Part shown: piece by piece, positions 23,305-34,990 of the stretch
Layout: the number at the start of each line of letters is the position of its first letter
Numbering within the stretch: the stretch's first letter is position 1
Assembly (NCBI GenBank): GCA_947846985.1
Contig: CANTUZ010000001.1
Span: 33,256,727 to 33,320,726 of the forward strand
Length of the DNA stretch: 64,000 bases
From: Fratercula arctica
Taxonomy: Eukaryota > Chordata > Aves > Charadriiformes > Alcidae
Direction: 5' to 3'
Made by a program: the position numbers and the translations under genes
Notes under the pieces: generated by a model
The model's database searches: none
What the model was told of the DNA's origin: nothing
Seen by the model: only the letters and a program-made list of their open reading frames with translations

Positions 23305-26300
23305 AGAAATATAAAGTTAGCTATATTTGCAATAGATCTAGAAGCGTAGAAATGATAGCGATAAGAGTGTTTGAATGCCTGGCTTCAGAGTGATGGATTA
23401 GTCTATCTCCTTTCTAATGGCTAAGGCCTTAGACGCCATCACCCAAGTTGTGAAAGCACCTTATGGAGGTACTTAACAATGAGAGATAAATAGTCACAAC
23501 ATTTCAGATTACTCTGAGCTGAATTCTGCCCTGTGTTACACCAGGGAAACTCCATAAACTGAGAGTAAAATCTCTGTTTCCAACACTTTTTCCCCAGCAT
23601 TCCATTTTGCAGCAGTTCTTGTCATAGCTTTTTCTATTAAAAAGCTTGTGCCAGTTGGGGTTGCTTAGAGTGGTCAAATTGCTAGCACAAAAATGCAAAA
23701 CATTTGTCAACAATTATTCTTTTTTTTTTTTCCCATAGAAATATCCCTGTTGACAATTTCCCGGGCAGCTGTAGGGATGCATGTCCTTTTCTTTATATTT
23801 CATTTCATCTAAGTTGTGAGCTAGGATTTAAGTGCCGAAAATCTTCAGTTGATATAAGAGGAATTTGAAATATCTTATCTCTAGAGGCCTGTGATTGAGT
23901 CTGGCAGCACCTGGAAGTCTCTGTCGACAGACACCCAGCAAGCGACAGGCACAGCATCAGTAGACGGGTAATATTAAAGCGACATAGTGTGCATCACGGC
24001 TTGCAGTATCACTGAAAACCCAGCCCAGGTACACAAACGTGGTGTAGGTCTTCCGCAACTGATGCGCTTGCGTAACAGTTGGGATTACTCTGGCCAAATA
24101 TAGACGTCTGTTGCAGAGATGTTGATATATGAGCAGGTCACTCCAGGCTCCCTTTATAGCTGGTTGAGGGAAGCAGGTACTTCTGGGGGACAGTCCACCT
24201 GACCCTCAGGTAGACAGCTGAAACCAGATTGACGAAAGCCTGTCCGACAAGCATCCATCTCTTCCCATTGACCGTCCCAGGATCCATCCTGGGGTTAGTA
24301 AATAAGATGTTGAAATAAAGGAGATGTATCCTACCTTATTTGCTTAAAACATGCTGTAACTGGGAGGAGAAAAAAGCTTTAAGTGCGAGAAATAATTTGC
24401 TGCGTGCTCATTTTAAAAGAAGAGTTATGCATGGGAACATGTCTTATATAAAGGAATTTATTTTAAGAGTATGTTTTTAAACAGTGTGTATTTATGTGCA
24501 TCCTACCGCAAAGGAATAATTTTGAACAGAATTTGGAGTTTTGTTTTATTTTTTTAATGAATGGCTGCAATCATAAGGCAGTTCATGCTCTGCTTAAATT
24601 AGATTCCACTGCTGAATTTCTTCTACTATTTGTATACTAAATAGAAAATAAATGAACAATCCGGTATAAAAACCTGATTTTCTAAGTGAACCTCTGATTG
24701 CTCAGAAAGAATCACTGCCTTCTGGATGGAGAAAATTCATTCACAGTGAGTTATTTTATGCCAGTCACTGAGTAGTCAACTCAAGAATATAAAAGTTAGA
24801 AATGCAGGTGAAATAAGGAAATTTTAAAATTGTAGAGAAAAGATTTTATTAACTAATGTGCTCCCCTTGTGCATATATTACCCGCCAGCATTTTTTAATG
24901 TGTCTTCTAATGATGTATTCGATGAAGATGCTGATGTTTACCAATGGAAGTTTTTCTTCCTGCTAGTACAGGGCCATGAACTCCTGCTATAACAGGCCCA
25001 CAGACCTCTGCAGCTCCCTGGCAGTACGGTATGTTGAAAAGAGGTTTTCAGCATGCCCTTTTAAATGGGTTGAATCTCTCTGGCAGAAGGATGGCACGTT
25101 TATGAACATCCCTTACAGACACCGACTGTGCCCGATAAAAACAAAACAAGAGGAGGGGTGTTTGAATTTCGTACAGACTCTCTAGCAAAACAACATGTGG
25201 CTGTGTACCGGGGAGACATCGAAGCGAGAAAAAGGGCGAATGGTTCTGTGGAACTGATTTCTCTCATGCATCTTCCATGAAACGTTTCTGCTCAGTTCTG
25301 CACGCTGTTTCTTCACAGGTCCTGTGTACCTCTTCAGAGGTGCTTCTGTGTACCATTTCTCCCAACTTTGCTGTTCGTGTCTTGACCTAGATTGAACGGG
25401 ATAATTTACTCTAAATGGTACTTCAGTGTTGGGTGATAAATTATGTGTGATGATACAGGTAATGATGTCCGCAAGGAAAAAAGAGGAACATTCAGCTGTA
25501 GTTACTCTCTATTCATAATCAGCCTTATCCTTGGTGTTAACAGGCTGGTGCCATCGGCAGGGTGACCTGACTGTACAGACTGTTGGAAATTGCATGCTAA
25601 CATTGCCAGAAGCCATTACAGGTTATTCTTATTGACTACTGTAATTATAATAAACATTATGTTCCAGGGATGAGTTCTTGGCTGCATTGGATCTGCGACA
25701 TCCAGCTCCCATTTATTTCAGAAGATTTTACCCAAGCACGGAAAGCCTTATCCTAGTGTTTTCTTGCAAAGAAGACGCTTTGCACGAATCTTGTTTACAT
25801 TCAGCTTTTCTGAGGCCCGTATTCAGCCAACCTCACTCGTTAGAGCCACTTAAAAAGTACCTGCCGTGTATGTATCCAGCAAAGCTAAGATGGAGAATTT
25901 AATCCAGGGGGACAGTATGGAAAGAAAAGATGCCCATCTGACTCTTCCTCCCCAGAGACAATTCCTTAACGAACGATGATGATGAATCATATGTTAATGT
26001 AAAGTCACAACAGATCCATCATTGTACAAAGGGAGGGGGTTAAAATGCTCTTATTTTGCAAGTTTTGGGGGGGATCTTGGGTGAACATGCCTATCCATCT
26101 GTGGAGAACAAATCTTTTTGCTGTAGCTGAAAGCATGTTTCAGTTAACAAGGTGCTAAAGATCGGGCAATGTTAAATCTGTTCTTCACAGGCTGTGGGCA
26201 CAGAGCATGTCACTTGTCCTCTCTGTACTTTAGGCTCTTCATTTTTAGGGAAGTGATTACTCATTCAGCAAAAAAGCCCACATCGTCACTTAAGAATTAT

Positions 26301-26373
26301 TGTTTCATTATTCTTTGTCCATGGAAAGCAGAGTCATACAAACTGTGTCCCACATTTCTATATCCTGTAACAT

Positions 26374-26413
26374 GGTTGGTTGGTTGGTTGGTTGGTTGGT
26401 TGGTTGGTTGGTT
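26374..26413. repeat. (GGTT)10 microsatellite
   Basis: Ten exact GGTT units lie on the + strand, which is the sense strand of ENOX1. Regular GG pairs with two-base loops can form two-tier G-quadruplexes in DNA or in the pre-mRNA. Confidence 0.95.
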
Positions 26414-27578
26414 TTAATATTTCCCAATTTTCATTTTAAGTGTCCTTTGGTTATAGCTATTATACTACTCTATAACACCATAACTGTATACCTTTTCCTA
26501 TAGAAAGGTATACCTACCATCTGAAATATGTATAAGTAAATCTAACCTACCAGGACTAGATAAGATGTTTAAAATGATTTGTTGGGAAATGGAAGTTTTA
26601 TAGAATAAAATCCTTCAGGCAGAAATGAGATCGAATTGCACAGAAATGGTGCCACAGGACCAAATGGTGCCGCGCACTCTGTTGTAATAACATTTTCTTG
26701 CAGTTCAGACTAAATGAGACTTAAAAAGAAATGTGTCCTCTTAATCCTGATGAAGCCAGAAGTGCAATGGATGCTGCGCTAAGAGTCTTCTGAGGAAGCT
26801 GAGAGCACTGTCAGAGGAAAGAAGATTACTTGTGGAAGGAGTGCACAAAATCTAGCCACTGGTTTTGGTGATCTTTCTGCAGAGTAATATAACTTTAGTT
26901 ACCCGAATGGTAAACACAGAGCTGTAATCCAGGTGTTTGCCTGGATTCGTCTGGATTCCTTCAAAAAAAATATGTAAAACAAAACACAGACAAATGCAAA
27001 ATGCAAAACAAATACAGACACATCATCTGTTGAAAGCAGTTCCTTGTAATTAATCAGTGCTTTGAGGAGGAATTGTTCACCCTCATCGTTGTTCATTAAT
27101 TAAGAATGTGATGTTAGCGAAATCTGTTGACAAAAGTACGGCTGAGCCCAAGCTCCAAGACTGAGCTTTCGGCCGAGCAGATTAACCCAGACATATTTCA
27201 TTTCCTCAGTGGGTCCAGTAACACCGAGGTGTCCTCGCTCCCACTGTGAGGTCATTTCATATCACTGAAGGGCTTAAGGGAGATATTGTGAAAGCAAGGA
27301 GTCAGTCTCCACAGAGAAGTGGAGGGGGGATGCGTGTGCTTTTTGTTGTGAGAAAGCTATTAAAATAAGCAGAAGACAAGTCTTGAAGGAAGATTTATGT
27401 AGCTTCACATGGCAATATTGGTTCCCTACATCTGATAGAACAAAGGACCCAAAAGTTGCCCAAAATGACATACTGCAAGCAGGATTTATGGTGATTTTAA
27501 TGTGACATGGAGCAGAAAATGTGTTCTTGGCAGGATATTTATGCCTGCAATTTAAAACCTGTGCTTTGATTGTTCTAG

Positions 27579-27791
27579 ATGATAGCAAGTTTTCAGAGGC
27601 CATCACAGTGCTGCTCACCTGGATTGAGCGTGGCGAGGTGAATCGTCGCTCTGCAAACCAGTTTTATTCGATGGTGCAGTCGGCCAACAGCCACGTCCGC
27701 CGGCTCATGAACGAAAAGGCCGCTCATGAGCAAGAAATGGAGCAAGCCAAGGAGAGTTTCAAAAATGCCTTAACGGGGATCCTCACTCAAT
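27579..27791 (+). CDS. ENOX1: ENOX1 coding exon D: helical/coiled-coil segment
   Basis: This exon encodes 71 residues (213 nt, phase 1 at both ends). It starts by completing the Asp codon of exon C, then DSKFSEAITVLLTWIERGEV and NRRSANQFYSMVQSANSHVR. It continues with the helical, charge-patterned RRLMNEKAAHEQEMEQAKES and ends FKNALTGILTQ plus the first base of the next codon. The second half has heptad-like spacing, and this family is annotated with a coiled coil in this region. The acceptor is TGTTCTAG (27571-27578) and the donor is a strong GTAAGT (27792-27797). It sits about 690 bp upstream of the AAGAG/GGGGA purine satellite. Confidence 0.98.
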
Positions 27792-28480
27792 GTAAGTAAC
27801 TCCTTTTTGTCCAGTGTTGTTGTAATGATGGTGGTGGTGGTGGTAGTGGTTTTTTTTATCATATTGTTTGTTTGTTTGGGGGTAAGTAGTTGCAATGCAG
27901 TCATATTCTACTTCATATCCTATTCCATACTCTATGGCAATTTGGAGGAACAAGGACCATTCCTAAGAGCTTATTTCTCAAGGTGAGCAAAGTTTCAGTG
28001 GTTTTTTTATTAATAGACAAAGACGTGCTCTATGCATAATGTCTACTATTGCGTAGACATAACCCTTCAGGAACGGACCAGACAGAAGCCTCCCTGCTCT
28101 GAGCAAAGATCATGCTTTTGTGGAGAGAAGTGATACGTAGCCTTTGCGTGACAGCTAGTTAACGAGGCCAATTACAGAATAGAGAACTATTAGGTTAAAT
28201 TTTTAGCCTGGGTTTAGGTAAAAGGAAGTAGGATTCAGCAACTTTTAGGGATATATTCATAGCGTACAGGCCACCCCCACAGTAGAAGAATACGCTGTGC
28301 TGCTGCTGGCATCAGGACCACTTGGCTGATACAATGCCAGAATTAATTTGGCAGATAAATTGCCTTAAATATTTAGTGCTGGCAGCTATTTCCTTAGTAC
28401 AGAAATATAATCAATGAAGTTACCTTAATGAGGTTCCCTCATAAAACAATAATTGGGATACTAGCCTAGAAGTATTCTTC

Positions 28481-28806
28481 AAAGGGAAGAGAGAAGAGAA
28501 GAGAGGAGAGGAGAGGAGAGGAGAGGAGAGGAGAGGAGAGGAGAGGAGAGGAGGGGAGGGGAGGGGAGGGGAGGGGAGGGGAGGGGAGGGGAGAAGAGAA
28601 GAGAAGAGAAGAGAAGAGAAGAGAAGAGAAGAGAAGAGAAGAGAAGAGAAGAGAAGAGAAGAGAAGAGAAGAGAGAAGAGAAGAGAAGAGAAGAGAAGAG
28701 AAGAGAAGAGAAGAGAAGAGAAGAGAAGAGAAGAGAAGAGAAGAGAAGAGAAGAGAAGAGAAGAGAAGAGAAGAGAAGAGAAGAGAAGAGAAGAGAAGAG
28801 AAAAAA
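28481..28806. repeat. 326-bp homopurine satellite: (GGAGA)n, (GGGGA)n, (AAGAG)n
   Basis: Only A and G occur from 28481 to 28806. The order is a GAGAA entry, (GGAGA)n at about 28501-28550, (GGGGA)n at about 28551-28591, then (AAGAG)n up to 28800 with one two-base register shift near 28672. The G-rich block on the + strand (about eight GGGGA units) is a strong G-quadruplex candidate. Frames on the minus strand through this block (Ser/Leu/Phe) are repeat artefacts. Confidence 0.98.
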
Positions 28807-31800
28807 TAGACAAGAAAAAAGGAGAAAGGAATCTTAATGTCATTGTTGCTGGTTTTTAACATGTCTAGTCATGGCTGCTCAAGCAAGAGACTTTATGATA
28901 CTCAGAAAGGTGGAACCTGAAGCCAGCTCTCATGCAAGTTAAAAACAAAAACTGAAACAATTTAGCAGATGGAGGACAACGCAGTTGTAATTTCTGAATC
29001 ACACCCCTAATCTTTACATTGAAAAATAAGCCCTAAAGGCTTTCTGCAATATTTTTCTGGTCCCTCAGTGGTCACCCTTCAGAAGTTAGGGCTGAAGGCA
29101 GAAGCTTGGATGGACTTCCCCGGGTTAGGAAAGCAGCCCCTGGAAGCTTCCTGCGTATGGGAGATGGGGAGTTCAGCATCTCAGAAGATGAATTCACCCC
29201 AGGGCATATGTCCTTCTAATTTAAGGGCTTAGTTGCCTGAACTTAGGAAGAAAGATTCTGGGTCAAAGGCACTTGATTTCTGAGGTTGTATGTTCAGTGA
29301 GTAAGTTTCTAAGACCAGCTAGTTCCCTTGGTAATTTGCTAGGCAATGTCATCTTCCCTCTCAGCAACTAAAAGGCAGCGTGAGGAGCAGAGATGGAGGC
29401 ACCACGCGTGGCCATGCTGTTCAATTCACACCAGGTCCTCCATAGTTTTGTGTGCAACAGCCAGCGCTAGCATTCGGAAATGCCTTCTTCAGCTGCATTA
29501 AAAAAAAAAAAAAATCCCCCATTGTCAGCAGGCTGAACTTTAGTTAAATCAGTCTAAATTAGCCCGTTTGTCACCAACTGTTGTAGAACATCTGTCACTT
29601 GGAAATAGAGATCCCTGTAGTTTCAGGTGGAAACTTGCAGCTTGGGCTATCTGATTTGTTGCTGTAATGTGCTGAATGCCGAACTTACAAAAGCAGAAAT
29701 AGGTCTGGCTTCAGAACATGAGTTTCAGAGTGCCACAGCGCAGCCATGCCTGGAAGAAGAGAGTTTCTGACAGGTCTGGCATAGGAGGACAAGGTCAGCA
29801 AAAACACAGGCTCAGGGAAAGGTGTTACACTCTGTGAATTTTATAAGAACAAATTTTACGAGCTTTCCAGATGCTCCACATTGGTTATTTTATAAACATC
29901 ATAAACATTGGCCGTTATTAGCATTAATGTGTCTTATTAAAATTCTCTGCAAACTTGCTATGAACAGATGGATGATGTTTTTGCTTTACACGTGTATATG
30001 CCTAAGATTGCTAAACATGGAGACTGTGAAATGAGCTTCCCTTTTTCAAGAATTTTGCTGTATTTGAGTTGATCTGAGGAATGTTTTTCATGCGTCCTTT
30101 TCTATTGTTTTCCCACAACTCTATATAATCAGTTACAATATGTCACTTGCTTTATGAAGAAGAATTTGAAAATACTAGATATCCAAAGTAGGTGTGTGCG
30201 GTCTATTAAATTATGCAGAGTGGCAAAGAAACCACTTCTGCTGTTCTGCAGTAAGGATCCAAAAGTCTAGTGTAATGCTGCAGCTGTGTGGCTGTTTGAC
30301 ATAAATATTACCGTATTTTTAAAATACCATGTGTCGTTCCTCTGTCATGAACTTGGTCAGATGTCCAACCATTCTGGGCTTTCTTTGCAGTCAGCAGAGA
30401 AAAATAAGCATCTCCAGGGGATGAGTCATCAGACCGAACTCATGGTGCTCTTCCAATGAGATGAATCATCCCTTGGAGATGCTGTTTTCTCTCCGCTGCC
30501 CATAGAGGACTCGCAGGGGGCCTAGCTCAGAAGCAGATGTCCAACTTTTACATGCCTTGTTCAGAGCAGATTAATCCCACTTACTATGTGTCGTCTTGAT
30601 ACAGAAGGATGTAGGATAAGGGAAGAACTTGGATTAAGCTAAAAATGCCAGCATTGTAGCAGTGAATATTATGGGGAGTAAAGAAGAAATACGTTAAGAA
30701 AATGGACTTCAAGTGCATTCACCTGGAACACACACACTGTCTATGTGGCTCTCAGTATAAAATGCTTTCTTATTAATGAGGATTAATGTGGCCAGAACAT
30801 TTCGGCTTATGGCCCACCTACTAAAGAAGTACAGGTATTGAAATCCCTGCTACAAATTTCGGCCTGGAAGTATTTAGGAGATTACCAAGCGGATTACCCC
30901 TAAAAATTTGGGTCAAGTGTTCAGCATGTGAATTAATTACCTGACCAAGGCACTTGTGCCAGGATAATCAGTGAAATAAAGTGTATTACTGCTGTCACAC
31001 CACCAATTTACAGCCCCTGATTTAAGTTCTACAGGGAGTCTTAGCCTTCTTATGGTGCTTCTTCAGTTATTTAAGGGATAAAGAGAGAAAAATGTCCACA
31101 TCCTTCTTTTTTATTGAATTACTTAGTTTCTCTAGATTTGAATCTGTGCTTAAAATATGGATTGTTTTCCAGGATTTTGGATAGTTCTGTCTTTGCGGTT
31201 TGACTTCTAAATTCTTCCACTTTGCTTCCACAGCACGGTTACATGTGACGCTGCTCCCTGGCTTTCCATGCATCTCTGTTTCATTTCCTCCCAAACCACC
31301 TTTTCAACCTAAGGTTTATAGATGTTGATCCTCATGTTTAAGAAAAATGGAAGCCCTAGAGACATGTACATTGAGCTGGTTTTTTTTAGACTACACCAAA
31401 GCTGCAATTCTCTCCTCTGACTTTCTCTTCCATGCCCTGTAAACATCGTCTGCCTCTTATTGAGGTTTCAGACTATTTAGTGCACTATCCCTTGACAAAA
31501 TTTTCAAAAGTACCTGTAGATGAGGGAAGATCCAAAATCCCATAGTCAAAAATTTGATATCTCAGATGCACAAGGGGGTGGAAGTGTTCCAGTATGCAGG
31601 TAGATAGATGCACAGTGTGATTAACAAAAATGCCCCATGGCTGGGTACTGAGCAGCTAATGACACTCATTTATTTTGTCATTTTTGTCAATTTTACTAAT
31701 GGATGAGTCTTCAAGGGACTCAGGCACCAGGTCCCCATGAAGGTCTCTGCCATGCCTGTGGGGGAAGAGTGGGAGGGTGGTTTTCGTCATAGCCAGATTA

Positions 31801-32705
31801 CTTCCTTGTCATGTGGTGGCCTTCACTTTCACTCTCTTCTTGACCTTCAGGGAATTTCAGTGCCTAGTGGTCAGGATGGTCTTTTGGAAAGATATGTTTA
31901 AATACCCTGAATGCCAGTGGAGGAACTGAACCTCAGCCTCCCTCCTTCCAAGACTGCTCTAAATGGTGAGGTCTGAAAGTCAATGTTGACCTTCCTTAGG
32001 GTGTTTGACAGATGGCACCTGATCCAGAATGAATCCAGCTGGAGGGAAGTGCCTCCCTGCCTCCTGTAACATGGCACTGAACAGAGAGAACAGCTACATA
32101 CATCTATGGGACATTCCCACTTCGGGGATGCGTGTGCATAGTCCGTCAGCTACTTAAGGCAGTGGCCTTATATGCATTCCCAAGTGTGAAGCCCTTCCCC
32201 TGTACGTTGTAGGAAGCCTGAGCTTTAACCCATCACAGCTGATAACAGATAATCACCAGGGTCTTAGAACTTGTGTAAAAGGCCTGAGTGTCAAACTGGC
32301 GGTCTGAAGGTGTGGATACATGCATGGTTCATCCTACAGGGCAAGCTGGAGTATAAACCTGCAGAGCCACTTCTTCCAGTGTAACTAATCACAGATGTGT
32401 CCTTACCTCCTGGTGGATGTGGGGTTGTTGGAAAGGGAAGGCAGTTCCCAGTGACCCTGGGATCCCTTCATGCATTAGCTGGCATCAGGGAGAAGAGATG
32501 TGCTGCAGGTTCTCACCCTACCTTGGTAAGCAGTAATTAGCTCATTGACTCTCAGTGAGCAATTTTTGAAACAGAACACGGACCCCCTAAATCACTTAGA
32601 CATGTTTAAAGGTTGCCATCCTGAATTTCATTCACAATGGCTAAGTCACAACCCTACTGTTGGCATTAGGCAAGCGAGTGGCAATCCAGCATAGCAATCC
32701 CCAGC

Positions 32706-32879
32706 AATAGGCTGCCCAGAGAAGCCGTGGAGGCCCCATCCCTGGAAGTATTCAAGGCCAGGCTGGATGGGGCTTTGAGCAGCCTGGTCTAGTGGGAGGT
32801 GTCCCTGCCCATGGCAGGGGGGTTGGAACTAGATGATCCTTAAGGTCCCTTCCAAGTCTAACCATTCTGTGATTCTGTA
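32706..32879 (+). mobile_element. CR1 LINE 3' fragment, sense
   Basis: This short copy of the CR1 end contains the typical gctgcccagagaagccgtgg block and TTCAAGGCCAGGCTGGATGG. It continues with the GGAACTAGATGATCCTTAAGG and CCCTTCCAA motifs and ends in the octamer tail ATTCTGTGATTCTGTA. It is 5'-truncated with no coding capacity beyond a few dozen codons. It lies in the sense orientation within the exon D-E intron. Confidence 0.95.
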
Positions 32880-34966
32880 TACTCTAGTAGGCAATCCTGA
32901 TATTTCCAGGTGATCTCGCAGACAAGCTACGTGCTGACACCTTGTTTTTTCCATTTCAGCTATCAAATATCATACCGTCATGATAAGCAGTAAAGCAAAA
33001 CTGTTACAAAGTTCAACGCAATTTATAAGTGACTTGATGTACTTCAGTAGTACTGCTGGGGTATTTGTAAATTGTAAAATAGGTTTTTCCACTAACTTAA
33101 AAGAAAATGTTGGGATCTTTTTCTTGGTACAGTTCTAATTGTGGCTAGGGACCAAAACCTTGTAGTTTTTGGCCACTTAACAAAGTCTTAAAACACAAGG
33201 ATTCATATGTGTGGATAAAAGTGGCATTACTAAATCTTTCGAAGAAGTAAAGAGACATCATTTGAGTGAGTCCCTAGACAATTAGCTGACTCCTGAGAGG
33301 GTCAGAAAAAGCACTGCAATTTTCATTATGTCCCTGGTGCACCTTTGCCACAAAAGCTATTGATTGCAGAGGAAAAGCTGTCCGTGTGTGAGTGGTATCC
33401 CAGCTTTGCAAGGAGCTGTGATGAGAGCGATATGCTATGGTGCTCTGAATCTAACAGCTCCGGTGCAGGCGCACTACGGCACTATGCTGAAATGGGTGAG
33501 GAGGGAAGCAGGGAGGCATCCGGAGCAACTGGAGTATTAGAGACCATCTAAAGCAAGTACACAGCATCATCAGCCAGAATTTTATGACAACTCTACCTGA
33601 TTCGGTTTGTTGAAAGTGATCTCAAGATCCATAGTCCAGTCCTAGTCATCGTGTAGATACTCTTCCCATCTTGCTATTGAGAGAAACTACTTTTGGCTCC
33701 ACGTCTCAATATACAGTGGGGGCCTGCCACTTCTTTCTGCTGCCAGTAAGCTTGTTTGCTTCCTTGTGCTCTTGCATCGCATGTAAAGGTGTACGTGGAA
33801 GTAAAAACAAAGGACTTACTCATCTTTCAAGAAGTCCTGAAACCAAAGACACCTGGAATTATGAGATTATGCAGTTTACCTGCTTAACTTGTTGCTAAGC
33901 ATTCTTAGCCCTTTTATTTGTGACACATGATACGAGGCTAGATACACCTTTGAGCTGATTCAGTAGGGCTGTTATTAAGAAGAATCAAAGGTGTGGGGAG
34001 AAAACTGTGTGTCGTGTCCCCTTCCTTGGGAAGGTCAGGATTGTCACCTCGAGTTTTCTGTCCCTTCACTTAGCGGTGTAGTAGAGTACTCCGTCTTTTT
34101 TTAAAATAGCTGGTAGGTGTCTGATATAAATTTCTCTCCTCCCCCACCCTCACCCAAAATAAATTGAAGTTAAATAATTCCGAAGGGAAATGCATTCTCA
34201 ACAGACTGAATAAAATTCTCCTCTCTTCTGGTTTCTTCATTTTCATTCTCTGATCTCTCTGGGTATGATTTAATCTGTTTTAACATTATCAGTGCCTTCA
34301 CAGATAGAATCTGAATTTTTAATTTAAAAAAAAGAAGAAAAAACTGTTAAAAGTCCTTTTTGAGCTTTCTGCAAAAAAGGATTGGGTTCAGTTTGGGTTT
34401 TCTTATTACAGGTTCGCTTCAAAAGTTGCTCTCTTGCCTTAGAAAAGGTAGAATTCCCGTTGATGTGATGGTGATTACTAAAATCACCATCTTAGCCGAT
34501 TTAAATTCTGTACTGCAGTCCTTTTCCCCAATAATCCTTCCACTTTTCAGTATATTCTCTTAATACTAAAAATGAAGCCAATTTCATTACAGACATTGAA
34601 AGCATGCTGGTTAAAATTCTCATGGCAGTCAGAGTTTTTATATACATTCATGCTTTCCAAGTATTCTTTCAATTGCTCCGCATTAATAACAACTTCTTTT
34701 AAAAGGATTTTCCTGCTCTTTAATTGTCCAGTCTTACAGTCTTTCTTTCATTTGCCAGTGACTAATTCAAAAATATGAGCTTACTTTATGTGCAATTTTT
34801 AGGTCATCATTAAGCTCTTTGTGAAAGAGATTGAGTCATATAATGTGTTTTTACAGTGCAGCCCAGGTCTCAGTTGGTGTCATAGAATGCCACTATAATA
34901 CAAATAAAAACATTAATCATTCCTGTCATTAGTTGCCACTATTACTCTCTACCTTGATGTATTTCT

Positions 34967-34990
34967 AAAAAAAAAAAAAAAAAAAAAAAA
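34967..34990. repeat. 24-base A homopolymer
   Basis: This is an uninterrupted run of 24 adenines. I looked for a retrocopy in front of it and for a flanking target-site duplication and recognised neither, so it is listed as a simple homopolymer. Confidence 0.9.

Larger units (their letters stand above)
15139..27578 (+). other. ENOX1: ENOX1 intron between exons C and D
   Basis: This 12,440-nt intron has donor GTAAGC and acceptor TGTTCTAG (27571-27578). It contains a 30-bp-arm hairpin (15778-15854), an (AATAC)9 array (16391-16435), a TG/CA palindrome (17368-17415), a 491-bp homopyrimidine satellite (18489-18979), a 19-bp tandem duplication (23267-23304) and (GGTT)10 (26374-26413). A stretch at about 21010-21500 is somewhat richer in GC and CpG than its surroundings and might be regulatory, but I see no specific motif that proves it. 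Nothing recognisable was seen in the remainder. Confidence 0.93.

Noticed and set aside
28466..28862. Two minus-strand frames rich in Ser/Leu/Phe
   Set aside because: They are artefacts of the AAGAG/GGGGA repeat.
34967..34990. Poly-A tail of a processed pseudogene
   Set aside because: No retrocopy coding sequence or flanking direct repeat was recognised upstream of the A run.
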